Below are positions 50,171 to 64,000 of a stretch of DNA of 64,000 nt, in pieces. The notes beneath the pieces were generated by a model. That model searched no databases and was not told where the DNA came from. It saw nothing but the letters and a program-made list of their open reading frames with translations. Location: contig CM045732.1 in the NCBI GenBank assembly GCA_024760905.1, positions 57,854,496 to 57,918,495 of the forward strand. The letters are read 5' to 3'. This DNA comes from Plotosus lineatus. Its lineage: Eukaryota > Chordata > Actinopteri > Siluriformes > Plotosidae. Both the position numbers and the translations under genes were made by a program. Numbering within the stretch: position 1 is the first letter of the stretch; the number at the start of each line of letters is the position of its first letter.

Positions 50171-50516
50171 CAGTGGTCTAGTGGTATAGGGCGCTGGATC
50201 GCTGATCCAAAGGTTGGGGGTTCGAGTCCCACTCTCCACAGGGTTGTCACTGTCCCCCCCAGTGCAGCTAACTGGGTTATCAAAGGCGGGCCATGTCTTT
50301 CACTGTCTATGGTGAGAGGCATGTAAAAGAACCATTGCTGACTTTCGTAAAGAGTAGCTGCAAAGCCGTCAGCGTGTTTCTGTCCCTTGCTAAAAAGGGT
50401 TGTGACAGGAAGGGCATCCGACGTAAAAACCTCTGCCAAATCAAACATGCGAATCAGATGATTCGCTGTGGCGACTCCCGAGTAACAGGGAAGAAGCCGA
50501 AAGGAAGACAGACAGA
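50171..50516 (+). mobile_element. Family A SINE, LINE-type tail
   Basis: The best-preserved example of this tail type: gtctagtggtatagggcgct, B box GGTTCGAGTCCC, then gattcgctgtggcgactccc and gaagccgaaaggaagacaga. CAGAGGTGG flanks it at 50162-50170 and 50517-50525. Confidence 0.88.
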
Positions 50517-51810
50517 CAGAGGTGGTGCCACATTTCAAGAGATTCTGTTGCATTATTTCCAGCTCTATTTCTGGTTATTATAATAATACGGTAATAATAA
50601 TTAATTATTATAATCCTTAAGTAAAACTTCACCAACTCCCAACTTACTCAAACCATCCAAAAGTGCCTTCTTTCCCAAGGGTGAACTGCAGGTGTTCTGC
50701 ATTGGAACGATTGCACAAAATGGCTGCCTGTTCTCAGTGAGATAATATTCACTCCAACACCTACTCTCTGCTATATACAGCTGTCAGAAGAGATGAGGAC
50801 TTTAGTGAGAAGGTTGAGGTTGAAATGAGCCACCACTTGAGCAGTACTCTTCTTTGACCTTAATGGGGGTGGGATAATAGTCAGGTTTTAGCTGGTCGCA
50901 TGATAGCAGGTCTCTAAACCGAGTGGGCCACAGGAGGTGGGGGCTCTCATTATCTTTCCCACCATGTTGGGCCCTGAAGTCCATCTCCTCAGTGCTTACT
51001 CTGTTTGTTTAGTGAGCAAGAGGCTTTTAAACCAAGTTTGGGCTAATAAGTCCATTATCTGCCAATGATCCACAAAGTGCTCCGCCTCCCGTTCTACCTC
51101 CCCTCACATAAGTTTCTTCGGCTCGATCACCCTCTCCATTCCTATCATTGTCCTCCTGTTTACATATCCCTCCATCAAATAGGGTTTGTTTTATTTTTAT
51201 AAAGTGCTTTATTCTCTCATTATTAATGGTTAAAAATGGTCTTAAATTTTTAGAGTTTGTGATTTACATTCATAATGAGTCAAAACATTTTAAAATAATT
51301 TTTTCTTTTATTTATTCTGAAAGACTAAGAAACGATTTCTAATTCTTCCAAGAACCATATAGAGTAATGCAGTTATGCAAATGTAATTCTGTTAAAATTT
51401 TCATGAGACGAAGGACAAAACAAACAAACAAACAAAAAAACACTTAAAAATAATCCATTTTCAATTTATTAAAGATAGTTGCATCAATTTATGATATCAT
51501 TTCAAACAGATGCCATGATCGCTTTTTTCATGTTACATGTTTGGCTGGTCTTTCAATCACCACTGGGTGGTTTTTATCATTGTAGGCATTATTCCTGGCA
51601 GGTGCACCGAACTGAGCCAAAAGACATAGGACATGGTAACTACAGAAGCACTGTAGGACATGGATAGTTGTTTTGGATAGAACATTTAGCATATGACCTC
51701 AGAACACAGGTGTCAAACTTCAGGTCGGTGGGCCAAATCCAGCCCACCAACTCATTTTATGTCATCTGACAGAGCTTTCAAAGAATATAATTATCGTACA
51801 TTGTGTGTAG

Positions 51811-52551
51811 GGGGCAGTGGTGGTCTAATGGTATAGGGCGCTGGATCGCGGATCCAAAGGTTGGGGGTTCGAGTCCCACTCTCCACAAGGTTGTCACTCC
51901 CCCCCCCTCCCCAGTGCAGCTAACTGGGTTATCAAAGGCCGGCCGGCCAATGTCTCCCACTGTCTATGGCAGGGTTAACCGGTGTGGGTGCAGGTTTTCA
52001 GTTCAACCAAACATTAGCCACAACTTCCACCTGTTTCCACCAATCACTGATCATCAAAAGAAAAGAAAAAAACCTAGATTGGACATTATGGTTTCAATTC
52101 TGAAGTGGAGCCATCTTGGTGAGATCACCTTGCTTGAAGTCTTAAACAGTAATGTGATCTCACCAAGATGGCCCCACTTCAGAATTGAAACAGTAATGTC
52201 CAATCTAAGGGTGTTTTTTCTTTTCTTTTGATGATCAGCGATTGTTGGAAACAGGTGGAAGTTGTGGCTAATGTTTGGTTGAAGTGAAAACCTGCACCCA
52301 CACCAGCCCTTTGAGGATAAGGTTTCCCACCCCTGGTCTATGGTGTGAGGCATGTAAAAGAACCATTGCTGACTTTCAACAAGAGTAGGCTGCAAAGCCG
52401 TTGGCGTGTTTCCGCCCTGCAATGGCCTGGCGATGGCCTGGCGAGCTGTCCAGGGTGTACTCTGCCCTCACCCGAAGTTGCCTGGGATGGGCGCCAGCCT
52501 CGCCGCAACCCTAATTAGGATTAAGCGATTACAGAAAATGAACTGAACTGA
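51811..52551 (+). mobile_element. Family A SINE interrupted by a hAT MITE
   Basis: SINE halves 51811-51969 and 52336-52551 make one copy with the L2-like tail. ACATTGTG at 51799-51806 and 52552-52559 is a likely target duplication. Confidence 0.85.
51970..52335. mobile_element. hAT-type MITE, 366 bp, foldback, with 8-bp TSD
   Basis: Ends cagggttaacc and ggtttcccacccctg. GTCTATGG is repeated perfectly at 51962-51969 and 52336-52343. Long inverted arms (ttagccacaacttccacctg against caggtggaagttgtggctaa, and gatctcacc-type inner arms) make almost the whole element a hairpin. No coding sequence. Confidence 0.92.
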
Positions 52552-52559
52552 ACATTGTG

Positions 52560-54140
52560 CGCATCAACTTTTACGATGAAACAGCCATCATCCTTCCACT
52601 AGATGGCAGCAACCATTCATGACTCAATAAAGATTGTACGCTAGCTTGTCGATGTTAAGTGTCAGAAAATTCAAGTGCAAAGGAAAAGAGGAGAACCGTC
52701 TAAATTAATCATTTTGCCAGTCAAATCAGTTTTATGGCTGCCTTTTTAGAATAGATGTTCAATGAATATTAGGCCCTCAATCACTTTTAAATTTAGTAAT
52801 TTGGCCCTCAGTGTAATCGATTTTGACACCCCCGCAATATAGGCTGCATTTATGGTGAATAAAATTGCGAGGTGATTGTGTGTTTTACTTTCTTGTCCTT
52901 GCTTTCTTGTCCTTGCTGTAAATTCTGTACTGTATATGGACCCCATGATTCATTGCCTTGTGTAGGAATGAATAATCATGATGTGTTGTGTGCGTGAGGT
53001 ACATCCCCGTTTCAGGTTCTAGTGAGTGCTGGGTTTAGAAATAAGCATCACAGAAGTTATACTAGTACCAGTAGCCGTAGGAAGCTGCTGCAGATTAACA
53101 CTCTCCCTTGTCCAGACTGGGCTGCCCAGTTAATGCTGAAGACTTAATTACGGTGATCTGGTAATAGAGAAGAAAATGGCAGGAATGCTGTCCACATGGC
53201 TGTGCTCACAGTGGGATTAACTGCACGAGCTGCTCTTGGCCAGATCAGGGATCTTGAGAGGAGTTTCACAGCTGCTTCTGTCCTGCTTTCAAGGCAGGAG
53301 AATAAAAGGAGAGGGAGGGAAGGAAAAAAAAGAAGAGACAAAGAAAATTAATCTGCTGGGTGCTGGATCTTAATTTGATTTAATGAAGGGGCTTGGATTT
53401 GAGAGCTTCTCCCCTCCCCCCCTCCCCCCCACTGAAGTAGAAATTCAAACTTTTTTAAGTACTTACAGCGTAAACCCCATTATGAGCAATTACTCTATCC
53501 ACCAGCCATAGAGCCATCTTCTTTCCTTGTATTAGCTAATAACAGGGTGAGCAAATCGTTTACTCTTAAGCATGATGTTTCCAGATATTTCATTGTAAGA
53601 CCTTTAAATCTGAAATCTGTTTTGAGATGTTTTCCATTATGCTGCGTCATGATCTCCATTAAGCTTTCAGCCCAATAGTGTATCTCTTCCCCCCGACAAT
53701 ATTGAAGAACTTTGGGAAAAACTTATTACTTCCTGAACCATAACAATTGAATAATTCTATTGAATCATTTCATGAGCTAATTTGCAGCATAACTAACCTT
53801 GTTGTCATGCACAACTAAGGGGTTTCTTATTCAAACCACATACAGTACGCTATTAAGGAAATCCATAGAAGGCGTTGTTTTCTCCACTATATTTGAAAAA
53901 GCAAACATTTTGCTCTTTAACACAGTGGCTTCAAAGTAAGGAGATACACTCCAACAAATGACACACTATATAAGTATTACTGTTGTTATTATCCTAATTC
54001 AAATAAGCAAAAACAAAATCGTGACCTTGGGAACAGTAAAGATACCCTCAAACTTATCTCACCAAAATCCATAAAATTAGAATCAGGTGTCTGTGAGCAG
54101 GTGTCATTGATTAGAACCTACTGCAAGTTGTACCTCTTAT
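52560..54140. other. Non-coding stretch with possible conserved elements
   Basis: No repeats or exons recognised. A CTCF-like motif is at 52596-52610. Block 53130-53720 is rich in homeobox-type TAATTA/TTAATTTGATTTAAT words. Confidence 0.5.
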
Positions 54141-54450
54141 TCATTTGCTGAACCAATTAACTCTACCATTAGGGTTTCACCGAGGCTGGAGCCTATCTCA
54201 GCCGACACTGGTTGAAGGCGGGGTATGCCTTGAACAGTCCGCCAGATTACCACAGAGCAAAACACACACAACCATTCACATTAACATCCACACCTAGAAA
54301 CGATTTAGAACAGTCAGTTCGCCTGTTGTGCATGTCTTGAGACTGCTTGAGAAAACAAGAGTGCCTAGTGGAAACTCACACAAGAATGGGGAGACCATGC
54401 AAACTCCATACACAAATGCCCTGGCCGGGACCACTATACCATGCAGCCCA
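54141..54450 (-). mobile_element. Degenerate family B SINE
   Basis: Contains attagggtttcaccgaggct, tggggagaccatgcaaactc and a diverged head. Confidence 0.5.
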
Positions 54451-54716
54451 GCCCAGAGCACAAACAGATTTGCATTACTACCAGAGCTGGAACAGCCAAT
54501 GAAGAAAGCAATGTTACTGTGCATGCCTTGTAGTAGTAATAGTAGTGTTGCATTACTCACACGTACTTGACACTAAGCAAGGATTGACATTGGCTGATTA
54601 TACTGCTGATGTCATATGTGATCGTTTTAAAGGGCTAATGTTACAGTACACAGGCACCCTTTAAGCACACAAGTAAAACCACCAAGGAATGTGTCAAAAA
54701 GAAGAAATGCAGTTAC

Positions 54717-54905
54717 ATTTACATTTATAGCATCTGGCAGATCCGCTTATCCAGAGAGACTTATATTTTAGCATATTTGTACAAATGAGAAGTTGAGGGT
54801 AAAGTACCCTGCTCATGAGCCCAACAATGCCAGATTGATGGTATTGGGGATTGAACCAGTTGAATTATTGTGCCAACATTGCCACACTGTCCCACAGAGT
54901 CAAAG
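54717..54905. mobile_element. Dispersed fish repeat
   Basis: Matches a pattern common in fish genomes: agcatctggcagatccgctt, atccagagagacttatattt, gaagttgagggtaaagtacc, ggggattgaaccagttg. Confidence 0.6.
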
Positions 54906-54956
54906 CAGAGATTTCTACCTTTTTGTAATGCTGTGGAAAATTTCAAAATGGTACTA

Positions 54957-55889
54957 CAGTGGTTCCTCACTTTACGAAAGTCTCACCAAACAAAAAATAC
55001 AGGTTCCGAAACGCATTTTCCTAAAATTTATGTCTCTGGATAAGAAACAAGTTCACGTTACGAAAGCGCCATCTTAAAAATTCAAACGTGCCTTTCAAAC
55101 ATTAAAATACACCATTCAAACATTCAAACGCACCATTCAAACATTAAAATGTGCAATTTAAACATTCAAACAATGCACGAGCTGCTCTCCCATCAATGAC
55201 GCTCAAACATCCCGCCCCGCTGGCCTCCCATTGGCTAGGAGGGATGACGTAGCTACCTCCCATTGCCTATCTCCCAACCTCCCGCCCCGCTGGCCTCCCA
55301 TTGGCTAGGAGGGATGATGCAGCTGCCTCTTATTGGCTATCTTCCAGCATCCCGCCCCGTTGGCCTCCCATTGGCTAAGAGGGATGACGCTGCTCCCTCC
55401 CATTGGCTATTATCGAGCTGAATATACCATGATGCTTTTCATGTAAAGGACAGAGTTACTGTTGTTTCATGCTTTATTTCTTGACTCAGGCTTTTAACCT
55501 TCCATAAACATTAGTAAGATTATAACTCTGCTAAGAAGACACGGGCAACACATGCGCGCACACACACGCACACGTGCACACACTCTCACACACACACACA
55601 CACACACACACGCGCATGTGATTTTCGGTGTGAGTGAGAAGAAGAAACGGGCTCGAGTGATATCACAAAGGAATATGGCCAAACCTGTCTACCATCGATA
55701 CGAATATTGAAGCAGAAGGAGGTCTTAAAAGGTATGCTTTGATAACTTTTAAAGGGTTTAGGGGATAGTATTGGGGGCCTTGGAACGAATCACGCGTTTT
55801 ACATATAAAATGCGGTTCAATTTACGAAAAATGCAGGTTACGAAAAAGGCACTGGAACGGATTAAATTCGTAAAAGTGAGGTACCACTG
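54957..55889. mobile_element. Tigger-type non-autonomous element (copy 3, inverted)
   Basis: Termini CAGTGGTTCCTCACTTTACG and gtgaggtaccactg, flanked by TA (54955-54956 and 55890-55891). Orientation is opposite to copies 1 and 2. It has three to four direct repeats of about 70 bp, each with a ggcctcccattggctagga core (CCAAT-box word ATTGGCT), at about 55205-55415. Confidence 0.85.
55554..55616. repeat. (CA)n microsatellite inside a Tigger-type element
   Basis: Interrupted CA units at the position equivalent to the TG arrays at 9125 and 44684 in the sister copies. Confidence 0.9.
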
Positions 55890-56175
55890 TATATGCAAGA
55901 AAACTATCAAACATCTGATCAAGGGTGTACTTACTTTCTAAATGTCCCTTTTTGTTTGTTTAAGGAATGTACCTTTATCTGTACTGTAAGGTGGTGTATG
56001 CAGTAGATAACCTATTGATCGCTTGAATTTTTGGTGAGCGGACACCAGACCTCCATCATCATGGAGCTGAAACTTGGATGTTTTTTGTGTAGTTTGGCAC
56101 GTTAATTATTTTTGTCATTGACGTTGATATTTGATAGATATATGATGAAAAGAGATATGAGAAAAACTGGTTTAG

Positions 56176-56440
56176 TTGAGAGGGCAGAGTACACCCTAGA
56201 CATTAATAGGCAGGCCATCACAGGGTAGAAACACACTGTCGGCTATGTAGCTACTCTTTACAAAGGTCAGCAATGGTTCTTTTACATGCCTCACACCGTA
56301 GACAGTGGGAGACATGGCTGGCCTTTGATAACCCAGTTAGCTGCACTGGGGGGACAGCAGTGACAACCGTTGACAGTGGGGCTTGAACCCCAATTTTAGG
56401 ATTTGCAATCCAGCACCTTACCATCAGGCCACCACTGTCC
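56176..56440 (-). mobile_element. Family A SINE, 3'-truncated
   Basis: Contains gcagagtacaccctagacat, gcaatggttcttttacatgc and head caggccaccactgtcc at the right. Confidence 0.75.
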
Positions 56441-57483
56441 ATGATACCAAATTTTCGAATATAATTGTCTAGTTTTGGATTAATCAACCAAAACCTGCCA
56501 GGAATTTTTAGCCCTTTTGAGTATCCAGCTTGGCAGAGAATCATGATTATTGCCCAACAACGTATTGAATGAATTTTAATAGTCACTTTGCTGTGATGGG
56601 TCACAAAGGAAATTACTCCATTGAAAAAATGCAGAAGAGGAACTTTTTATCTACTTATAGACAGAAAATATACACTGGGTGAGTTGTTTTCTAATAAGTC
56701 ATGAGATGATTATAACCAGTTTGTAATGGCTTTATGAGGCGTGTGACAGAGTTTGTCAAAACTACAAAGTCTCTATACACATGGCTGAGGTATGTGTTTA
56801 TTTTTTCTCGTATCACAAATCTACGTTTATTACATCTTCAGCAGTAGACTAATAAACTGAAATTTCCTTCAAAACACTACCATATCAGATGGCAAATCTT
56901 GCCAATGACAGCTTTTAATTCATTGCATCATAAATGGAAACAGTTAAGCTCTGTTGCTGATCACTCTCACACTGACAGCCTATGTAGCTGCGGAGCAAGT
57001 TGATTATTTTTAAGCCAAATTTCAGCCTAAGACCAAAGTAACCAAGGCAAGTTGCTTCCAAAAAACATGCAATTCACATATGAAATAAGATTATACAGTG
57101 GATAGGAGTTTTTTCGCCTCATGTTTAATAAAATCACACGTCACATTTGTCACAAATTATTTTATTTTACTTTTATTTTAATGGCTCAAACGCTTGTAGG
57201 AACAATACAGTACTCAATATAGTGTGTAATTACATAAACATCACAATGTTCATGCTTTATTACTTTTATTTTTTTATTTTCATTTTTTGTTTTAATTTTC
57301 TCCATTTTCTCCCCAATTTAGTTGTAACCAATTCCCACCAATCATGTATTGCCTTCCGTATTACGCAGCCACAACCAGCCTAGGAGTGGCAAAAGAATGC
57401 ACATGCCCCCTTCGTGACATGCAATGCTAGCCACCTGCTTCTTTTCAAACTGCATGTCATGTGTTTTTGGGAATGGTCTAACA

Positions 57484-58004
57484 CAGTGGTTCCAAACCTT
57501 TTTATCACCGCGGACCGGTCAACGCTTGACAATTGTACCACGGCCCCTGGGGGGGGGGGGTCTTGTTTATATTGTAAATATAATACCCAACCCTTGCCCA
57601 GAGTTGGCTGAGATGTGCATCAGCCTCCCTAACCAGGATTTAGTGTTACATTTTTAATCGAGCTCAGACTCTTCTTATTAAAAAAACAAAAAAACACAGG
57701 TGATGGTGCACCAGTTGGGAGAATGAAGGCTCAGGCTCAGTCTCACCGAAATCCCCACTATTGTTCGAAACATGTCCGACTCGCCTCTGTTCATGTGCCG
57801 TCCCCTTGTGGGTTACATTTTAGCGCTCAAATGACCGACATGTAATCGTGAGAATCCGGTCATTTTAAAATAAAAGTTTTTTCAAAAATAAAAGATCGTT
57901 CAGACTCAGATAATAAATAAAACAGAAATAAATAATTATTTCTTGTGCAGCCCGGTACCAATTGATCGACGGACCGGAACCAGCCTGGAGTTTGGGGACC
58001 ACTG
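57484..58004. mobile_element. hAT-type non-autonomous element with 8-bp TSD
   Basis: Ends cagtggttccaaacc and gtttggggaccactg are inverted repeats. GTCTAACA is duplicated at 57476-57483 and 58005-58012. 521 bp, no transposase frame. Confidence 0.88.
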
Positions 58005-58287
58005 GTCTAACACACTCAGAGGGAAAGTACGATCCTCCCCCTCATACGAATGAGCTCAAATGACTGACATGTAACCGAGAGAATCCGGTCATTTTCAAAA
58101 TAAAAGTTTTTTTTTTCAAAAATAAAAGATCGTTCAGACTCAGATAATAAATAAAACAGAAATAAATAATTATTTCTTGTGCAGCCCGGTACCAATTGAT
58201 CGACGGACCGGTAGCGGCCCGGAGTTTGGGGACCACTAGTCTAACACACTCAGCGGGAAAGTGGGATCCTCCCCCTCATACGAATGA
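57825..58287. repeat. 229-bp tandem duplication across a hAT end
   Basis: 57825-58053 and 58054-58287 both begin gctcaaatgac and run through gatcgttcagactcagataa to cctccccctcatacgaatga. The second copy carries a second hAT right end (ggggaccactag). Confidence 0.9.
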
Positions 58288-58440
58288 GCTCACAGACGCC
58301 CACGGTTGGTTTGCCATCACTGTGAATGACATGGAAGTAAGGCTGTCCCTCCTGTTGGAGCTCGGCCAATTAGCTTCCATGGACTCCCAGCCACAGACGG
58401 CTATTGCATTAAACCGGATTCAAACTTGCGATTTTTAGGT

Positions 58441-61100
58441 TATTACATTTATTGTAATACCAGAACTGAACATATTCTGATAAGAATATAATCTTGAAGT
58501 GAAGTCAGTTCTGCTGATTCAAACAGCAACAACCTTCTCTGCATCTCACTAAGTTCTTGAGTTGTTGCTCTTTAATTTGTTGTGATTGGTGGCAGTTGAT
58601 CAAAAGATATCCTTTCCTTTTCCTTAGTGTTAGTACAACCGTCAATAGTGCAATAGGTTACCATACTGTAATTAATGATAAACCAAACCTGACAGCCAAA
58701 CATGGTCGCTCACATTCCAACAGAAAGTACAGTGATGTCACTCAAGAACTATCAGTTAAAGAGGATGAGATGTTTGTTTGATCGATGTGTTGAAAAAGCC
58801 ACGAAGTTCCATGTAATGTAGATACATATTTTACACATGACTGTGTTTGGAACATTCTGAGCATCCTAAAGTGGTTGTACTTTGGATCGCTGACTTTTTT
58901 GTATGGTATTTAGTTATGAACCTTTAACAGATCTCCCAGAAGTAGAAAATTGAGAACCCATTCAGATTCTAGACCTTTTTTTTGTATGTCTGTGTTTTCA
59001 TAGGAAGTGCCTGGAATTACTGAATCAGTGACATTGTTGAGCTTATCAGTACATCTAACAGTTTTCAATCAGAACCTGATAAAAGGAAAACATATCAACA
59101 CAAAGCTCTCATCCAGGCACACCCCCCCCCCCCAACCTGGAAAGGGAGGGGAAAATCCATGACTCTACACCATGCTGGAGAAGCCCATTACTGTGTTCAT
59201 CTTTTCAACATTTGACAGGTGGAAGTAGAACATTGAGGTTTATGTTTTAATTATAAAGAATTCCAGATGTGGAAAGAGGCTCATAAATTAGAAGCAGAGC
59301 TACTCAAATGTCTTTTTTCAAAGGGACCAAGTGGGTCAGCATCTGCTTCTCATTGTAGCAAATGTTATTAAGGGTCCCGGCTAAAGAAAGTCTTGAATCC
59401 CTTGTTTGGCCCCACAATAATTGACACTATTAAATATGCCTAAACAGATTTAGAGCATTCAGAAAAGTTACATTTGTCTTGGAGAATGAATCCCGTCATC
59501 TATTTTCAAGGAAAGAAATCTGAGAAGGATTAATGACTATTTAATCTTTTACACACTGAAAATGAGAGGATATCAGGAGGGTGGTGGCATTTAAGGGTAA
59601 ATACAAACAAATGATACAAGAAGCCAATCTGAAGCCAAAATGCAGACAGGGAGAGCTACAAGATTTAAAATATTTTACCACGCCAGATTCTTATTGCCAT
59701 AAAACCAAAAGACATAAGTGACAGGAGGTAGCTTTGGATGATTATTTGCTGTTATTTTAAGTTAACTGCTATTATTATCTGTTATTTCTGGTACTTTGTC
59801 CTCAGGAATGTGCAGCTACATGCCGGTGCATTACAGGTTTACAGTAATGTATTCTTGTTAATTACTAAGGGCTTCAAGCTCTGTTGTGGTTGATGAGAGG
59901 GTGCAGGGTCTTTACATGGTATGAGACCAACTGAGGCAGAAAAAAAAAAAAAAGGACCCAGATCGGCCGTAGTGAAGTGGGACAGGAACTCTCCTGGGCG
60001 TGATTGAAAGGGTGAGAAGTTAATTTGGCAGCTTTTCGTCCTCACTTTGCTAATGTTTCCTCTCAGGGCCAAGCTGCACCAGTGCCCACCCCACCACCAC
60101 CACCACCACCACCACCACCGTTCAAAAAAAATTTTTTTTTTTTTTTTTTTTTTTGCTCAGCCTCTCTTCATCCACTTTCCAAATGCACCTCCCCCAGTAC
60201 ACCTTCTCTCCCAGTGGAGCACACTGACCCCAAACCAAACTTTCTCTCCCCATGATACTTCCTGCTTTGCAACACTCAGTCTCAAGTGTGTTTTTCCATG
60301 GGTGTTGGGAACAGGGAGGGGTGGCATGGTACTTGAAGGAAATGAGGACCATGTCAGTGTATCTTCATGACCTGTCAATCAGAGGCCCAGTGAGGCTCAG
60401 GGGGTTGTCTGGAAAGGAACAGGAGACGCTGGTGGCCTTACTCTCTTCAGTCACCATTAGGGATAATTTTCGCATCAACAGCTACATTTTCAGTCCACAG
60501 AAGAGGAACCTATGACTAGTATTATACTGTAAACCCATTTATCATCCTTCTTTGGTAATTTCAGCTGACGAAAAACAAATAAAAAGTACAGTCCTCCAGT
60601 CCTTAATCCTACAGTCAGATTAATTAATTTTTTTGTATTAATAATAATTAATATTGTAATAAGTGATTTGCCTGTAGGTGTTTTTTTTGTTTTGTTTCAG
60701 AATCTCATCTGGTAGAGCACAAAGAAATGATCAGTTAACTATAATTCCTTTTTCCTTAACTAATGACCTGTGACGTGTAATCCAAAGTTTCTTAAGAGGA
60801 TTTACATAACTACATCTGTAACTTATTACTAATGAATAAAACATTTGTGCATTGAATGTAATTAAACATTGGTCTTAGCTTATCTCACAATATGTTGTAA
60901 ATGCTTCCTGGAAATACATTCCACCATGCTTACTTTACTTCTGCCTTTAATCTTTTAGAGGAACTCCGTAGAAGCGGACTTTAAGAGCTCCGCATGCCAA
61001 ATCCACTCCCAGACTCCTGCTCCTTTCTGCAAAATTATCTCAGCGTTTGCTCTTATGGGAGACTGTCACCAAAAATTCTACAGTAAACATATTGTAAGTC
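58441..61100. other. Non-coding stretch, no gene recognised
   Basis: Contains a poly-C run near 59120, a (CAC)n run at 60092-60120 followed by A and T runs, and otherwise unique-looking sequence. No supported exon. Confidence 0.55.
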
Positions 61101-61119
61101 TAACTATGGCAGAACCTTT

Positions 61120-63200
<2,081 letters not shown>

Positions 63201-63204
63201 ATCT

Positions 63205-63484
63205 TGTGTTATGTACCTGCCAAAGGTGGTCCAAGGAAGAGCAACTAGTGTATTGACAGTAGTGCCATGAGTACCCAAGACTCACCGATGTTTGTGGGGA
63301 GTGGTAGGTAATATGTCTGGTCTGATCCCACAAAAGAGCTATAGTAGCACAAACTGCTGAAACTGTTAATACTCGCTATTATAGAAAGGTGTCACAACTC
63401 AGTACACTGCAATTTGCTGTGTATATGGGGCTGCCTAACCACACATCCGTCAGGTGGTATTAATGTTATGGCTGATCGGTGTGT
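63205..63484. mobile_element. Dispersed fish repeat, 3' end
   Basis: Contains gtggtccaaggaagagcaac and ends taatgttatggctgatcggtgt, an ending seen in many fish repeats. The class was not determined. Confidence 0.5.
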
Positions 63485-63844
63485 ATTATTCTCTTCATAA
63501 GATCACACGCTTGATTTTTTTTTTTTTACAGGAATCTTGGGGTTATAATTTTAACAATACAAGGTCATAACAAGGTAAACGGCGACTCACATTTATAGGC
63601 TCTTTTTTCAAATTTTGGTATTGCGTTTGCTTTGGCATTGAAAAAAAAGAGCATAGTGGTTTGGAAATATTGGTGATGGTGCACCGTGCATAAATTGGTA
63701 TGGGTTTAATAGGTATCTGAATACAGTAAACATTTTGACTGACCTCAAGAAATGGGTTTAATGATGCCAGGACTCTCTATTGGACAAAGCCTGCAGTTGA
63801 CCAAGGATCACTTTGATCCATCCCTGTCAACTCAGATCTCAAAG

Positions 63845-63900
63845 AATTCTCGCTCTCTCGCTCTCTCGCTCTCTTGCTCTCTCGCTCTGTCTCTGACTGT
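63845..63900. repeat. (CTCTCG)n-like simple repeat
   Basis: Short irregular CT-rich units near the right edge. Confidence 0.7.
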
Positions 63901-64000
63901 TTTTCAAGCCTTTCTTCCCTGGGTCAACCCCTTTTTCTAGTCAATCTAGCCCCAACAATGGAGTCACTTACAAAGCACTGAGCGCTCTATGACCAGAGAG

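Larger units (their letters stand above)
57300..58440 (-). mobile_element. SINE family D copy with hAT insertion and duplication
   Basis: The halves 57300-57483 and about 58013-58440 match the copy at 26790-27185 (gcacatgcccccttcgtgac, gctcggccaattagcttcca). The hAT element and a 229-bp tandem duplication lie between. Confidence 0.65.

Noticed and set aside
50802..50984. 60-codon minus-strand ORF (MDFRAQHGGK...)
   Set aside because: It looks less repetitive than most, but has no family similarity I recognise, no clear splice sites and no neighbouring exons.

Overview
The window is nuclear DNA from a vertebrate, most likely a ray-finned fish. It is AT-rich, has GT-AG introns, an intron-bearing tRNA-Tyr gene, many tRNA-headed SINEs, Tigger, hAT and Tc1-type DNA-transposon relics, a Penelope-like relic and two 5'-truncated LINE copies. 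The species, and whether this is one of two teleost otof paralogues, cannot be settled from sequence alone.

The main gene is otoferlin (otof) on the minus strand. Forty internal coding exons plus two alternative last exons were placed between 5700 and 32219. Every junction has GT/AG ends, and the phases join into one frame of 1,788 codons plus stop if translation starts at 32193. The model covers C2B, the Fer region, C2C, the central region, C2D, a lysine/acid-rich linker, C2E, C2F and the C-terminal transmembrane anchor. The C2A domain at the N-terminus of mammalian otoferlin was not found in the window. A candidate non-coding first exon at about 34087-34123 would give a protein without C2A; otherwise the C2A exons lie beyond 64 kb, behind an intron of more than 31 kb.

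The left edge holds the last four exons (94-1880, plus strand) of an unrecognised protein-coding gene that converges tail-to-tail on otof. A complete tRNA-Tyr(GTA) gene with a 16-nt intron (4088-4176) lies between the two genes. The otof introns contain datable insertions: a SINE with an 18-bp target duplication next to an acceptor, a Tc1-like transposase relic, a Penelope-like relic split by another SINE, a 52-bp perfect inverted repeat, and large TA/CA arrays.

From about 34.2 to 64 kb no coding exon could be supported. This part holds microsatellites, nested SINEs and hAT/Tigger elements, a truncated LINE with a 295-codon open reverse-transcriptase frame, two tandem duplications, and several repeat-free blocks that could be conserved non-coding elements. 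No prokaryotic or viral gene system was seen.
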